Assembly (NCBI RefSeq): GCF_010686755.1
Contig: NZ_JAAGXA010000002.1
Coordinates: 297,392 to 361,391, forward strand
Length of the DNA: 64,000 nucleotides
Origin: Nocardioides zeae
Lineage (GTDB): Bacteria > Actinomycetota > Actinomycetes > Propionibacteriales > Nocardioidaceae
Reading direction: 5' to 3'
Shown here: positions 7,636-15,433 of the stretch, in pieces
How positions within the stretch are numbered: position 1 is the first letter of the stretch
Layout: the number at the start of each line of letters is the position of its first letter
Translations under genes and position numbers: made by a program
The notes under the pieces: model-generated
What the model was told of the DNA's origin: nothing
Databases searched by the model: none
The model's input: the letters and a program-made list of their open reading frames with translations, nothing else

Positions 7636-7950
7636 GTGAGCCACGAGCCGCTGGAGACCACGGGAGAACCCGAGGTCGACGTCGCTGACCGGGTCGCCGC
7701 CGCCGTGCTGGGGGTGCCGGGCGTCCACGCCCTCCACCCCGGCGCGTTCGGCGAGATCGCGACCTACCTCCCCGGGCGACGTGTCGCCGGGGTGCGGGTC
7801 GCGGACGAGCGGTGCGAGGTGCACGTGGTGCTGCAGTGGCCGGCGCCCCTCGCGGCCACCACCGACGCGGTGCGGGCTGCCGTCCGCGCGGTGGTCCCCG
7901 GCCCGGTCGACGTGACCGTGGGTGACGTCGTCGGGCCGGGAGCCCCCTGA
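7636..7950 (+). CDS. Short Asp23-like protein
   Basis: 104 residues beginning with GTG 7 nt after the previous stop. Pattern VADRVAAAVLGVPGVHALHP ... VADERCEVHVVLQWPAPLAA followed by TTDAVRAAVRAVVPGPVDVTVGDVV follows the Asp23 fold, but the internal strand-YG segment is altered (QWPAPL in place of YG-I/V). It is probably a divergent Asp23 subunit of the same membrane-associated complex. Confidence 0.65.
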   Translation: MSHEPLETTGEPEVDVADRVAAAVLGVPGVHALHPGAFGEIATYLPGRRVAGVRVADERCEVHVVLQWPAPLAATTDAVRAAVRAVVPGPVDVTVGDVVGPGAP

Positions 7951-7961
7951 ACGGGCCCACG

Positions 7962-8315
7962 ATGACCACGCCTCCGCCCCCCGACCGACCGGACCCCGAC
8001 CAGCTGCGCTCGCTGCGGCGCGCGGTGGCCCTCCGCCACCACCCCGACCGGGGTGGCGACCCGGAGGTGTTCGCCCGCCTGATGGCCGAGCTCGACCCGC
8101 GGCGCTCCCCCGCCGCGGGGCTGGACGGCCCCGGTCGGGCGGAGGCCGGGCGGGCGGACCGCGCCTCGGTCCGCCCGCCCCCGGTCACCGTCGTGGAGAC
8201 GGCGTGGACCCGGTCCACCGGCTCCCTGCGACGACGCGGCCGCAGCGTCGTCGCCCTCGTGCGGCAACGACTGCCGCGGTCCGTCCCCGGCTCCCGCCGC
8301 TACGGGCGGCTCTGA
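7962..8315 (+). CDS. Mini J-domain protein
   Basis: 117 residues. Around residues 16-40 it reads LRSLRRAVALRHHPDRGGD, which contains the HPD tripeptide that J-domain proteins use to stimulate DnaK ATPase, in the correct helix II / loop context (R-x-x-A-L-x-x-HPD-x-GGD). The remainder is basic and low in structure, with no G/F-rich or zinc region. It sits inside the Asp23 operon, suggesting recruitment of Hsp70 to the stress complex. The J-domain is short at its N-terminal helix, so function is uncertain. Confidence 0.6.
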   Translation: MTTPPPPDRPDPDQLRSLRRAVALRHHPDRGGDPEVFARLMAELDPRRSPAAGLDGPGRAEAGRADRASVRPPPVTVVETAWTRSTGSLRRRGRSVVALVRQRLPRSVPGSRRYGRL

Positions 8316-8350
8316 ACCCCGACCCCCCCCGATCCACAGGAGAACCCACC

Positions 8351-8527
8351 ATGACCACCTCGAGCCTCGGCCTCGTCGCCGGCCTGCTGCTGACCCTCGC
8401 TGTCACCACCGGCGGCTTCCTCGGCCTGCTCCTCGCCGTCGTCCTCGGCGGCGGCGGCTACCTGCTCGGCGGCCACGTCGACGGGCAGTTCGACCTCGGC
8501 GCCCTCCTGCGAGGACGTCGTGACTGA
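8351..8527 (+). CDS. DUF2273-like small membrane protein
   Basis: 58 residues with two closely spaced hydrophobic helices rich in G and L (about 5-22 and 24-41, the second containing LLLAVVLGGGGYLLGG) and a charged tail. Size, helix pair and position between Asp23 genes match DUF2273, the small partner of AmaP/Asp23 in Firmicutes and Actinomycetota. AGGAGAA lies about 7 nt before the ATG. The 3' end overlaps the next gene by 8 nt. Confidence 0.75.
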   Translation: MTTSSLGLVAGLLLTLAVTTGGFLGLLLAVVLGGGGYLLGGHVDGQFDLGALLRGRRD

Positions 8528-8885
8528 CGCCGCCGCCGTCGACGCCGCAGACCGGGGCACCCTCGAGGTCCGCACCAAGGCCATCCGCACGCTCGTGGAG
8601 CAGGCGGCCCTGGAGACCCCGGGCACCGTCGCCCACCGCGCCGGCTTGGCCCGGCTCACCGGTCAGGGGCGCACCACCGTCGAGATGCACGGCCGGAGCG
8701 CCCGCGTCACCACCGACGTCGCCTGCGTCTGGCCCTGCGCCGTCACGCAGGTCGCCGTCGAGGTGCGTGACCGCATCCGGGAGCTGGCCGCGCGCTACTC
8801 CGGTGTCCACATCAGCTCGGTCGACGTGACCGTGCACGTCGTCGCCCCCGGCGACACCGACCAACCGCGAAGGAGGGTGGAATGA
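8520..8885 (+). CDS. Asp23/Gls24 family protein
   Basis: 121 residues from a GTG that overlaps the DUF2273-like gene. It carries the Asp23-type blocks LEVRTKAIRTLVEQAALETP, TTDVACVWPCAVTQVAVEVR and HISSVDVTVHVV. The strand normally ending in YG is replaced by VWPCAV, as in the short Asp23-like gene upstream, so these two may form a sub-family. Overlap with the following AmaP-like gene (4 nt) indicates coupled translation. Confidence 0.75.
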   Translation: MTDAAAVDAADRGTLEVRTKAIRTLVEQAALETPGTVAHRAGLARLTGQGRTTVEMHGRSARVTTDVACVWPCAVTQVAVEVRDRIRELAARYSGVHISSVDVTVHVVAPGDTDQPRRRVE

Positions 8886-9451
8886 GCACGACCGGATCCC
8901 TGCCGACCCCCGTGAAGGCGGCGCCGCGCTCGCTGCCCGCGTCGGGCATCGTGGCCGTCCTCCTCGCGCTGGCGCTCGTGGCCCTGGCCGTCGTCGCCGG
9001 CCACGACCTCGCCGCGCGCCAGGGATGGACCACCGGCCAGGACAGCTGGCTGACCCCGGCCGTCGAGTCCCTGGACGGGCTGACGGCCAGCGTCGCCGTG
9101 CTCGTGGGTGCCGGCGTGCTCGGCCTGCTCGGCCTGGTGCTGGTCGTGCTGTCCTTCGTCCCTGCCCGCACGTCCCACGTGCGCAGCGCGGCCCGTGTCG
9201 ACGGCGCCGCCCTCGACCTGTGGGTCTCCCCCGCGGCCGTGGCCGCGGTGGCCCGCAACGCCGCCGACCGCGCCCCGGGCGTGGTGGCCGCCGAGACGGT
9301 GCGCGTGTCGCGTCGCCGCATCCGGATCGCCGTCACGACCCAGCGCGACGCCGGGCCCGTCCGCGAGGCGGCGACGACCGCCGCCCGCCAGGCCGTCGGC
9401 TCGCTCTCGAACGCCCGCATCGACGTCGTCACGAAGGAGCTGCCGCGATGA
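8882..9451 (+). CDS. DUF6286 / AmaP-like membrane protein
   Basis: 189 residues: a short cytoplasmic N-terminus, one helix at about 22-42 (GIVAVLLALALVALAVVAG), a loop, a second helix at about 72-95 (VAVLVGAGVLGLLGLVLVVL), then a soluble C-terminal domain (about 100-189) of alternating strand and helix like DUF6286. This two-helix-plus-domain layout is that of AmaP, the membrane anchor of Asp23. The ATG overlaps the preceding stop (ATGA). Confidence 0.8.
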   Translation: MSTTGSLPTPVKAAPRSLPASGIVAVLLALALVALAVVAGHDLAARQGWTTGQDSWLTPAVESLDGLTASVAVLVGAGVLGLLGLVLVVLSFVPARTSHVRSAARVDGAALDLWVSPAAVAAVARNAADRAPGVVAAETVRVSRRRIRIAVTTQRDAGPVREAATTAARQAVGSLSNARIDVVTKELPR

Positions 9452-10032
9452 CCTCCCGTCTCCGCCTCCTCGACCGCACCGCCTGCCTCCTGCTGGGCCT
9501 CGCCCTCGTCGCGCCCGCCCTGCTGGCCTACGACTGGCGCTACGGCGTGGTGGGGTCCTACCCCGACACGCTCCGCACCGCTGCCGCCGTCGACGTCGTC
9601 GACAGCAGCTGGTGGCCGTGGGCCTTCGCCGCCGGCGCCCTCGTGCTCGCCCTGCTCGGCCTCGCCTGGCTGCTGGCGCACCTGCGCCGCCCGGGGCCTG
9701 GCAGCGAGCGCCTCGACGCCAGCGACCCCACCGGGCGTCTCGAGGTCGACCTCCGCTCCACCGCGTCGGCCGTCGCCGACCGGTTCGCCGAGCTGGCTCC
9801 GGTCGCCCACGTCCGCGGGACGACGGAGCAGCGCGGCCGGCACGTGCTCCTCGTGCTGCACGGGCACGTCGACCCGGCCGCCGACGCGGACGCCCTCGCC
9901 GAGGCCACCGCGACCTGCACCCGCGAGGTGGCCGCGGCCTTCCCCGACGACGACGTGCGGCTCCGCGTCGTCCTCGAGTCCCCCCGACGCCGCCGGATCC
10001 GCGGGGGCGACGACCGGGTCCGGGTCCGCTGA
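9448..10032 (+). CDS. AmaP-like alkaline-shock membrane anchor
   Basis: 194 residues with helices at about 11-28 (CLLLGLALVAPALLAYDWRY) and 52-72 (PWAFAAGALVLALLGLAWLL), followed by a soluble domain LRSTASAVADRFAELAPVAH ... HVLLVLHGHVDPAADADALA. The layout matches AmaP. ATG overlaps the previous stop. It closes an operon of three Asp23-like proteins, DUF2273 and two anchors, presumably one membrane-bound complex. Confidence 0.78.
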   Translation: MTSRLRLLDRTACLLLGLALVAPALLAYDWRYGVVGSYPDTLRTAAAVDVVDSSWWPWAFAAGALVLALLGLAWLLAHLRRPGPGSERLDASDPTGRLEVDLRSTASAVADRFAELAPVAHVRGTTEQRGRHVLLVLHGHVDPAADADALAEATATCTREVAAAFPDDDVRLRVVLESPRRRRIRGGDDRVRVR

Positions 10033-10111
10033 CGGCGGACCGCACCCCCACCCTCGTCCGCGCTCCCGCGCGGCGACCAACCACCACGCACCACCTGAGA
10101 GGAGAACCACC

Positions 10112-10285
10112 ATGGGTATCGCTGACAAGGCCAAGAACGCCGCCGAGGACCTCAAGGGCAAGGCCAAGGAGGTCGTCGGTGACGTCACCGGCAACGACGA
10201 GCTGAAGGCGGAGGGCAAGGCCGACCAGACCAAGTCGTCCGCCAAGCAGGCCGGCGAGAACGTCAAGGACGTCTTCAAGGGCTGA
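10112..10285 (+). CDS. CsbD-family stress protein
   Basis: 57 residues: MGIADKAKNAAEDLKGKAKE, then VVGDVTGNDELKAEGKADQT and a Lys/Gln-rich tail. This is the CsbD signature (K-G-x-[AV]-K-E-x-x-G-x-x-T-x-[DN]-x-x-L-x-x-E-G-x-x-[DQ]). Members are small, hydrophilic, helix-rich proteins induced by general stress; the molecular role is unknown. A GAGAGGAGA box is 7 nt upstream and a strong terminator follows. Confidence 0.93.
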   Translation: MGIADKAKNAAEDLKGKAKEVVGDVTGNDELKAEGKADQTKSSAKQAGENVKDVFKG

Positions 10286-10303
10286 TCTCGGCACTCCCAC
10301 GAC

Positions 10304-10341
10304 GAGCGGGTCGGGCGGCCTCGGGGCCGCCCGGCCCGCTC
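10304..10341. terminator. Hairpin terminator after csbD
   Basis: Two stacked stems, GAGCGGG/CCCGCTC outside and GGGCGGCC/GGCCGCCC inside, separated by 2-nt bulges and closed by a TCGG loop. It has no U tract and lies 18 nt after the CsbD stop. Confidence 0.75.
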
Positions 10342-10375
10342 CGCTCTCCCCGTGCCCCGACGAGAGGACCGCACC

Positions 10376-11365
10376 ATGAGCCGGCTGGTCTCCCGCATCG
10401 ACGCCTTCCAGCGCCGCCGCCCGGCCGTCGGGCTGCCGCTCGGTGTCGTCTACAAGTTCGTCGACGACACCGGCCCGCACCTCGCGGCGCTCATCACCTA
10501 CTACGGGTTCATCTCGCTCTTCCCGCTGCTCCTGCTCGGCTCGACGATCCTGGGCATCGTGCTCGACGGGAACCCCGAGCTCCAGGCCCGCATCATCGAG
10601 TCCGCGATGGCGCAGGTGCCGGGGCTGCAGCAGGACCTCGCCCGCCCGGAGGGTCTCGGCGGCGGTGTGGCCGGCGTCGTCATCGGCGTCCTGGGGGCCC
10701 TGTACGGCGCGTCCGGTGTCGGCCAGGCCGTGCAGAACGCGTCCAACACCGCCTGGAACGTGCCGCGCCACCTGCGGCCGAACCCGGTCACGTCGCGGTT
10801 CCGCAGCGCGGGTCTCGCCGCCCTCATCGGGCTCAACGTCGTGGGCACCACCGTCGTGGCCGGCCTCATCGGATCGGCTGCGTTCCTCGGCCCGCTCGGC
10901 AGCGTGCTCGTGCTGGCCGCCACCCTCGCCGTGCACGTCGCGACGTTCGCCGCCGTGTTCCGGCTCTCCGCGGCGCGCTCCCTCGACTGGCGCACCGTGC
11001 TCCCCGGGTCCGTGCTCGCCGCGCTGGCGTGGCTCGGGCTGCAGTACGTCGGCGTCGCCTACGTCGGCCGGTACGTCGCGTCGGGGTCCGTCACGAACGG
11101 CGTCTTCGCCGTGGTCCTGGGCCTCCTCGCCTTCCTCTACCTCGCGGCGGTGCTCGTCGTCGTCGCCGTCGAGCTCAACGTCGTGCTCGCGGAGCGGCTC
11201 TACCCGCGCTCCCTCCTCACGCCGTTCACCGACGACGTGGAGCTCACCGAGGCCGACGAGCAGACCTACGAGGAGATGGCCAAGGCCCAGGCCCTCAAGG
11301 GTTTCCAACGCATCGAGGTCGAGTTCGACCCGCACGACCGCGAGCGCGTGGAGGATGTCGGATGA
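10376..11365 (+). CDS. YihY/BrkB family inner-membrane protein
   Basis: 329 residues with about six membrane helices. The N-terminal signature (LAALITYYGFISLFPLLLLG, about residues 34-53) and the central GASGVGQAVQNASNTAWNVP segment are typical of YihY/BrkB (formerly ribonuclease BN). The C-terminus is hydrophilic. The ATG at 10376 has GAGAGGA upstream; an in-frame start 24 nt earlier is less likely. The family is membrane-bound with poorly known function (envelope integrity, possibly transport). Confidence 0.92.
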   Translation: MSRLVSRIDAFQRRRPAVGLPLGVVYKFVDDTGPHLAALITYYGFISLFPLLLLGSTILGIVLDGNPELQARIIESAMAQVPGLQQDLARPEGLGGGVAGVVIGVLGALYGASGVGQAVQNASNTAWNVPRHLRPNPVTSRFRSAGLAALIGLNVVGTTVVAGLIGSAAFLGPLGSVLVLAATLAVHVATFAAVFRLSAARSLDWRTVLPGSVLAALAWLGLQYVGVAYVGRYVASGSVTNGVFAVVLGLLAFLYLAAVLVVVAVELNVVLAERLYPRSLLTPFTDDVELTEADEQTYEEMAKAQALKGFQRIEVEFDPHDRERVEDVG

Positions 11366-11375
11366 TGGAGGCGTG

Positions 11376-12116
11376 ATGCCTCCAGACGCGCTGCGTCGTG
11401 CCGTCGCCGACGCCGCCCAGGACATGCAGGCCGGTCGCGGCCGCGCCGAGACCGTGCAGGTCGCCGCCGACGCGGTGCGCCACCTCGTCTCCGGGTGCGA
11501 CATCGCCGCCATCTCGGTGCTGACCCGCGACGGCCTCGACAACGTGGTCTGCTCCCCGGAGTCGGCGGGCGCTCCCGGTCACCCCGAGCCCGGCGACGGC
11601 CAGACCGCCCGCAGCGCGGTGCAGGTCGTCGACGACCTGCAGTACGAGATCCGGCAGGGCCCGTGCCACGAGGCCATGACCGCCCTGGCGACCGTCCACA
11701 GTCCCGACATGGCGGCCGAGGCGCGGTGGGACCGGTGGGCGGCGACCGCCGTGCGCGAGCTCGGGATGCACAGCGTCGTGAGCCACCCCCTGCGCTCCGG
11801 TGGCCGGGTGCTCGGGGTGCTGAAGGTGTACGGCGCGCGCACCGCCGCCTTCACCAGCGACGACATCGAGCTGGTCGTGACGTTCGCCGCCCACGTGAGC
11901 GTCGCCATCGCGTCGGCGACGCAGGTCGAGCAGCTGGGCGACGCCCTCGACTCCCGCACGCTCATCGGGCAGGCGACCGGGTTGCTGATGGCGACCTACG
12001 ACCTGCCGCCCGACGCCGCGTTCGCCGCGCTGGCGCGCTCGTCGCAGACCACCAACACCAAGCTGCGCGACCTCGCCGCCGAGGTCGTCCGCACCCGGCG
12101 GTTGCCGTCGGCCTGA
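11376..12116 (+). CDS. GAF-ANTAR transcription antitermination regulator
   Basis: About 246 residues: a GAF sensor domain (about 25-170, with VVDDLQYEIRQGPCHEAM and the strand VLGVLKVYGARTAAF) followed by a C-terminal ANTAR RNA-binding domain (about 185-240; LDSRTLIGQATGLLMATYDL and FAALARSSQTTNTKLRDLA). ANTAR proteins bind tandem RNA hairpins and prevent termination. ATG 11376 is preferred over ATG 11355 because GGAGG stands 4 nt before it, while 11355 has its purine run directly abutting. It starts 10 nt after the YihY gene, so both are probably co-transcribed. The GAF ligand is unknown. Confidence 0.9.
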   Translation: MPPDALRRAVADAAQDMQAGRGRAETVQVAADAVRHLVSGCDIAAISVLTRDGLDNVVCSPESAGAPGHPEPGDGQTARSAVQVVDDLQYEIRQGPCHEAMTALATVHSPDMAAEARWDRWAATAVRELGMHSVVSHPLRSGGRVLGVLKVYGARTAAFTSDDIELVVTFAAHVSVAIASATQVEQLGDALDSRTLIGQATGLLMATYDLPPDAAFAALARSSQTTNTKLRDLAAEVVRTRRLPSA

Positions 12117-12123
12117 GCGGCGC

Positions 12124-13701
12124 TCACGCCGGCTCGAGCAACCCCTGGTCGTCCACGACCCCGGTGGCCAGGGTCTTGTAGCCGGTCTCCTCGAACAGCA
12201 CCGTCAGCTGGCGCTCGTCGGCGTCGACGACGACGCCCGTCCCGAAGGTGCCGTGGACGACCCGCTCGCCCCGACGCTCGTCGTCCACCACCGGCGCGTC
12301 GCCGGCGCGTCCGGAGGCGCAGTTGTCGCACTGCGCGCAGTCCTCGGCCGCCTGGCCGTAGTAGCCGAGCAGCCACGCCGAGCGGCAGCGTCCGGTGCCG
12401 GCGTACTCCAGCATCATCTCGACCCGCGACTGCTCGAGCCGCTTCCGCTCGCGGGCGACCTCGCGCACCGCCTCGGCGTCGGCGTCCGCGCCGGCGAGCT
12501 CGAGGAGGTTGAGCACCCGGGTGGCCGCGGCCGTGCCGACGTCGGCCGCCCGGGCCACCTCGCGCGGCTCCGCGGCGCCCACGCGGCGCGCGGCGGCGAG
12601 CACCGCGCGCACCGTCGAGCGGCGGGGCACCCCGGCGGCGAAGAACCGGCCGAGCGCGCGGTCCTCGGGGCGGTGCACGAGCACCACCTCCGCGGGCTCG
12701 CCGTCGCGGCCGGCCCGACCGATCTCCTGGAAGTAGTCGTCGACCGACGCCGGCGCGCCGGCGTGGACCACGCGCCGTACGTCGGGCTTGTCGATCCCCA
12801 TCCCGAACGCCGAGGTCGCGACGAGCACGTCCAGCTCGTCGGCGTCGAAGCGGCGGTGCACCTCCTCGCGGGCGTCGCGCCTCATCCCGGCGTGGTACGC
12901 CGCGGAGCGACGCCCCGTGGACCCGAGCGCGGTCGCGAGCTCCTCGGCGTGGGTGCGGGTGCGGACGTAGACGAGGGTCACGCCGCCCCGGTCCTCGCGG
13001 GCGAGCTCGAGCACACGGGCGTCGAGACGGTCGCCGTCGGCCGCCTGCTCCACGACGAGGGCGAGGTTGGGCCGGGCGAGGTCGGCGGTGACGACCGTCG
13101 GGTCGGTGAGCCGGAGCCGCGTGGTGAGCGACTCGAGGACGGGAGCCGCGGCGGTCGCCGTCGTGGCCACCCGCACCGCCCGCGCCTCGGAGTCGTCGAG
13201 CCGGTCGAGGAGGGTCCCGAGCCGCAGGTAGTCGGGACGGAAGTCGTGACCCCACTCGGAGACGCAGTGCGCCTCGTCGACGGCGACGAGGCCCGGCGGG
13301 CAGGCGGCGAGCGCCTCGGCCACCGCGGGGTTGGCGAGCTGCTCGGGGGCCAGGAAGAGGAGGTCGACCTCGCAGCGGCCGACCGCGTCGAGGAGCGCGG
13401 CGCGACGGCGCTTGCCGAGGGTCGAGTCGAGGGCCTCGACCCGGGTGTCCGTGCCGTCGAGGTGCGCGACCTGGTCGCGCTGGAGGGCGATCAGCGGGGA
13501 GACCACGAGCGTCCAGCCCGGGGTGAGGCGCGCGGCGGCGAGGTAGACGAGCGACTTGCCGGAGCCGGTCGGCGCCAGCACGACGGTGTCGCGCCCCTCC
13601 ACGACCGCGGTGACGGCCTCCCGCTGCCACGGCGTCGGCTCCTCCACACCGAACGCCGCAGCTGCCTCGTCGACCCTCGCCCCGGTGCGTTCGCCACTCA
13701 T
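12124..13701 (-). CDS. recQ: RecQ-family ATP-dependent DNA helicase
   Basis: 525 residues. Q-motif region EPTPWQREAV, Walker A APTGSGKS (43-50), motif Ib VSPLIALQRDQV, DEAH box VDEAHCVSEWGHDFRP with the RecQ aromatic-rich loop, motif VI EIGRAGRDG, then the zinc-binding cysteines (GRCRSAW ... CAQCDNC) of the RQC region. There is no HRDC domain; the C-terminus is a short beta-rich segment usual in actinobacterial RecQ. It unwinds DNA 3' to 5' in recombinational repair. Convergent with the ANTAR gene 8 nt away. Confidence 0.95.
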   Translation of the reverse strand: MSGERTGARVDEAAAAFGVEEPTPWQREAVTAVVEGRDTVVLAPTGSGKSLVYLAAARLTPGWTLVVSPLIALQRDQVAHLDGTDTRVEALDSTLGKRRRAALLDAVGRCEVDLLFLAPEQLANPAVAEALAACPPGLVAVDEAHCVSEWGHDFRPDYLRLGTLLDRLDDSEARAVRVATTATAAAPVLESLTTRLRLTDPTVVTADLARPNLALVVEQAADGDRLDARVLELAREDRGGVTLVYVRTRTHAEELATALGSTGRRSAAYHAGMRRDAREEVHRRFDADELDVLVATSAFGMGIDKPDVRRVVHAGAPASVDDYFQEIGRAGRDGEPAEVVLVHRPEDRALGRFFAAGVPRRSTVRAVLAAARRVGAAEPREVARAADVGTAAATRVLNLLELAGADADAEAVREVARERKRLEQSRVEMMLEYAGTGRCRSAWLLGYYGQAAEDCAQCDNCASGRAGDAPVVDDERRGERVVHGTFGTGVVVDADERQLTVLFEETGYKTLATGVVDDQGLLEPA

Positions 13702-13758
13702 GCACGGAGCCTAGGAGGGGCCCCGGTAACGGACCGCCCGGGCGGGTGAGGGCGAGTG

Positions 13759-14817
13759 CTACGTGGACCGGCCGTGCGCCACGAGCGCAGCCAGCCGAGC
13801 AACCTCCCCCACCCTCTGCTCGGCCGTCGAGGAGACCGCGTTGAGCAGCAGGGTGGTGACACCCGCCGCAGCGAAGCGCTCCACCTTGGCGGCCACCTCC
13901 GTCTCGTCGCCGATGAGGGAGACCCCCCGCGCCAGCTCGTCGGGCACCGCGGCCGCGGCATCGTCCTTGCGACCGGCGAGGAAGAGCTCCTGGATCTCGT
14001 CGGCCTCACGCTCGTAGCCGTAGCGACCGGCGAGCTGGTGGTAGAAGTTCTTGTCCCGCGCCCCCATGCCTCCGATGTAGAGCGCCAGCTGGTCGCGCAC
14101 CGCAGCCAGGTGCCGCTCGTCGTCGCCCTCCATGCTGAACGTGACCTGCAGCTGGACGTCGAGGGGTGGGAGGGAGGGGTCACGTCGGGCACGGCCCTCC
14201 GCCAGCGACGTCCCGAAGGCGCGGTCGGCGTGCTCGGGGTGGAAGAACAGGGGTTGCCACCCCTCCGCGATCTCGGCGGCCAGCGCCACGTTGGCCGGTC
14301 CGAGCGCTGCCAGGGACACGGGGATCCGGTCCCGGAGAGGTCGGTTGATGAGCTTGAGGGGCTTGCCGAGGCCCGATCCACCCTGCTCCGGGGTGAGCGG
14401 CAGGTGGTAGTGCCGGCCGTCGTGCACCAGGGGCTCACGCCGCCAGACCGTGCGACAGATCTCGACGGTCTCGCGGGTGCGGCCCAGGGGCGCGTCGTAC
14501 CGGATCCCGTGGAACCCCTCGATGACCTGGGGTCCCGACGCGCCGAGGCCGAGGTTGAACCGCCCCTCCGAGACGTGGTCCAGCCCCGCCGCCGTCATGG
14601 CGACGAGGGCGGGAGTGCGGGAGTAGAGGGGCAGGATGCCCGAGGCGAGCTGCACCCGGTCGGTCCGCGCCGCGATGAAGCCGAGCTGGCTGACGGCGTC
14701 GAACGAGTAGGCCTCGCCGACGGCGACCATCTCGAGCCCTGCGGCCTCGTAGTCCTGCAGCAGCTCGACGCTCTCGCGGAAGCCGCCGCTGTAGTCCATG
14801 ATCATGCCGACGCGCAC
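13759..14817 (-). CDS. LLM-class (luciferase-like) F420-dependent oxidoreductase
   Basis: 352 residues with a TIM-barrel pattern. Start MRVGMIMDYSGGFRESVELL, the block GLEMVAVGEAYSFDAVSQLG, and the signature GRFNLGLGASGPQVIEGFHG identify the LLM F420 family. The GTG start has GAGGAGG about 8 nt upstream. It follows the mce operon in the same direction after a hairpin (14839-14860) and may act on the imported substrate, though F420 use is inferred from family. Neighbours give no specific reaction. Confidence 0.88.
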   Translation of the reverse strand: MRVGMIMDYSGGFRESVELLQDYEAAGLEMVAVGEAYSFDAVSQLGFIAARTDRVQLASGILPLYSRTPALVAMTAAGLDHVSEGRFNLGLGASGPQVIEGFHGIRYDAPLGRTRETVEICRTVWRREPLVHDGRHYHLPLTPEQGGSGLGKPLKLINRPLRDRIPVSLAALGPANVALAAEIAEGWQPLFFHPEHADRAFGTSLAEGRARRDPSLPPLDVQLQVTFSMEGDDERHLAAVRDQLALYIGGMGARDKNFYHQLAGRYGYEREADEIQELFLAGRKDDAAAAVPDELARGVSLIGDETEVAAKVERFAAAGVTTLLLNAVSSTAEQRVGEVARLAALVAHGRST

Positions 14818-14838
14818 GTCGGTCCTCCTCGTCGTCGT

Positions 14839-14860
14839 CGGCGGCGCCCTCGCGCCGCCG
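14839..14860 (-). terminator. Hairpin between mce operon and LLM gene
   Basis: Perfect 9-bp stem CGGCGGCGC/GCGCCGCCG with a CCTC loop, lying between the last Mce-associated gene and the ribosome site of the LLM gene. No U tract; it may be a weak terminator or attenuator that lowers expression of the LLM gene. Confidence 0.5.
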
Positions 14861-14884
14861 TGGTTGAGCCCGTGGGGAGCCCGT

Positions 14885-15433
14885 TCACAGGGGGGTCATC
14901 TCGGCGATGACCCAGTCGTCGCCGTCGCGCCGGGCGTTGACCCGCATCGCGGAGCTCGAGACGCGGGGAGCCTCCAGCGTCGTGCTCTCCGTCGTGAGGG
15001 TGAGCAGCACCAGCACCGCCACCTCGTCCTCCCCGGCGTTCTCGAGCGCGGCCCCGTCGACCCGGGCGGTCTGGGTGACGTCGCCCTCCGCGACGAGCGG
15101 CAGGATGACGCTGCGGGTGACGCCGTCGATCTCCTCCGCCAGCTCGTCGGTCAGCCACGGCTCCTCGGCGGCGAGGTCGGACTCGGCGGTCGCCGCGGTG
15201 TAGGAGAGCACCGCCGCGGCGCGGTCGGCGAGCAGCTCGACCGCCGCCTCCCGCTCCCGCTCCGCCCCGGCCTCCGCGGCGTTGTGCCGGTAGAGCGCGG
15301 CCGCTGCCGCGACGAGAGCGAGCACGAGCCCGCCGACGAGGACCGCCCCGCCGCGCCGGGGCAGGCCCTCGCGGAGGTGCACGAGCCGGACCCGCCAGCG
15401 AGCGGGACCGCTGGTGCCGCTCCCCGTGGTCAC
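14885..15433 (-). CDS. Mce-associated membrane protein (second of pair)
   Basis: 182 residues: a cytoplasmic N-terminus, one membrane helix at about 31-49 (AVLVGGLVLALVAAAAALYR), then an extracytoplasmic domain of NTF2-like type ending DGDDWVIAEMTPL. This matches Mas (Mce-associated) proteins, which stabilise Mce complexes and resemble VirB8. It overlaps the preceding Mas gene by 4 nt. The tail W-x-[IV]-x-x-M is shared with its paralogue upstream (DWKVTNMEFVQ), indicating a duplicated pair. Confidence 0.85.
   Translation of the reverse strand: MTTGSGTSGPARWRVRLVHLREGLPRRGGAVLVGGLVLALVAAAAALYRHNAAEAGAEREREAAVELLADRAAAVLSYTAATAESDLAAEEPWLTDELAEEIDGVTRSVILPLVAEGDVTQTARVDGAALENAGEDEVAVLVLLTLTTESTTLEAPRVSSSAMRVNARRDGDDWVIAEMTPL

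Noticed and set aside
8795..11542. A 915-codon open frame on the minus strand across the AmaP/CsbD/YihY region
   Set aside because: It is antisense to well-supported genes, its product is low-complexity Arg/Gly/Glu-rich, and long spurious open frames are normal at 72 % GC. The same applies to frames at 46592-49936 (+), 24052-26967 (+), 2353-4149 (-) and 61417-63747 (-).
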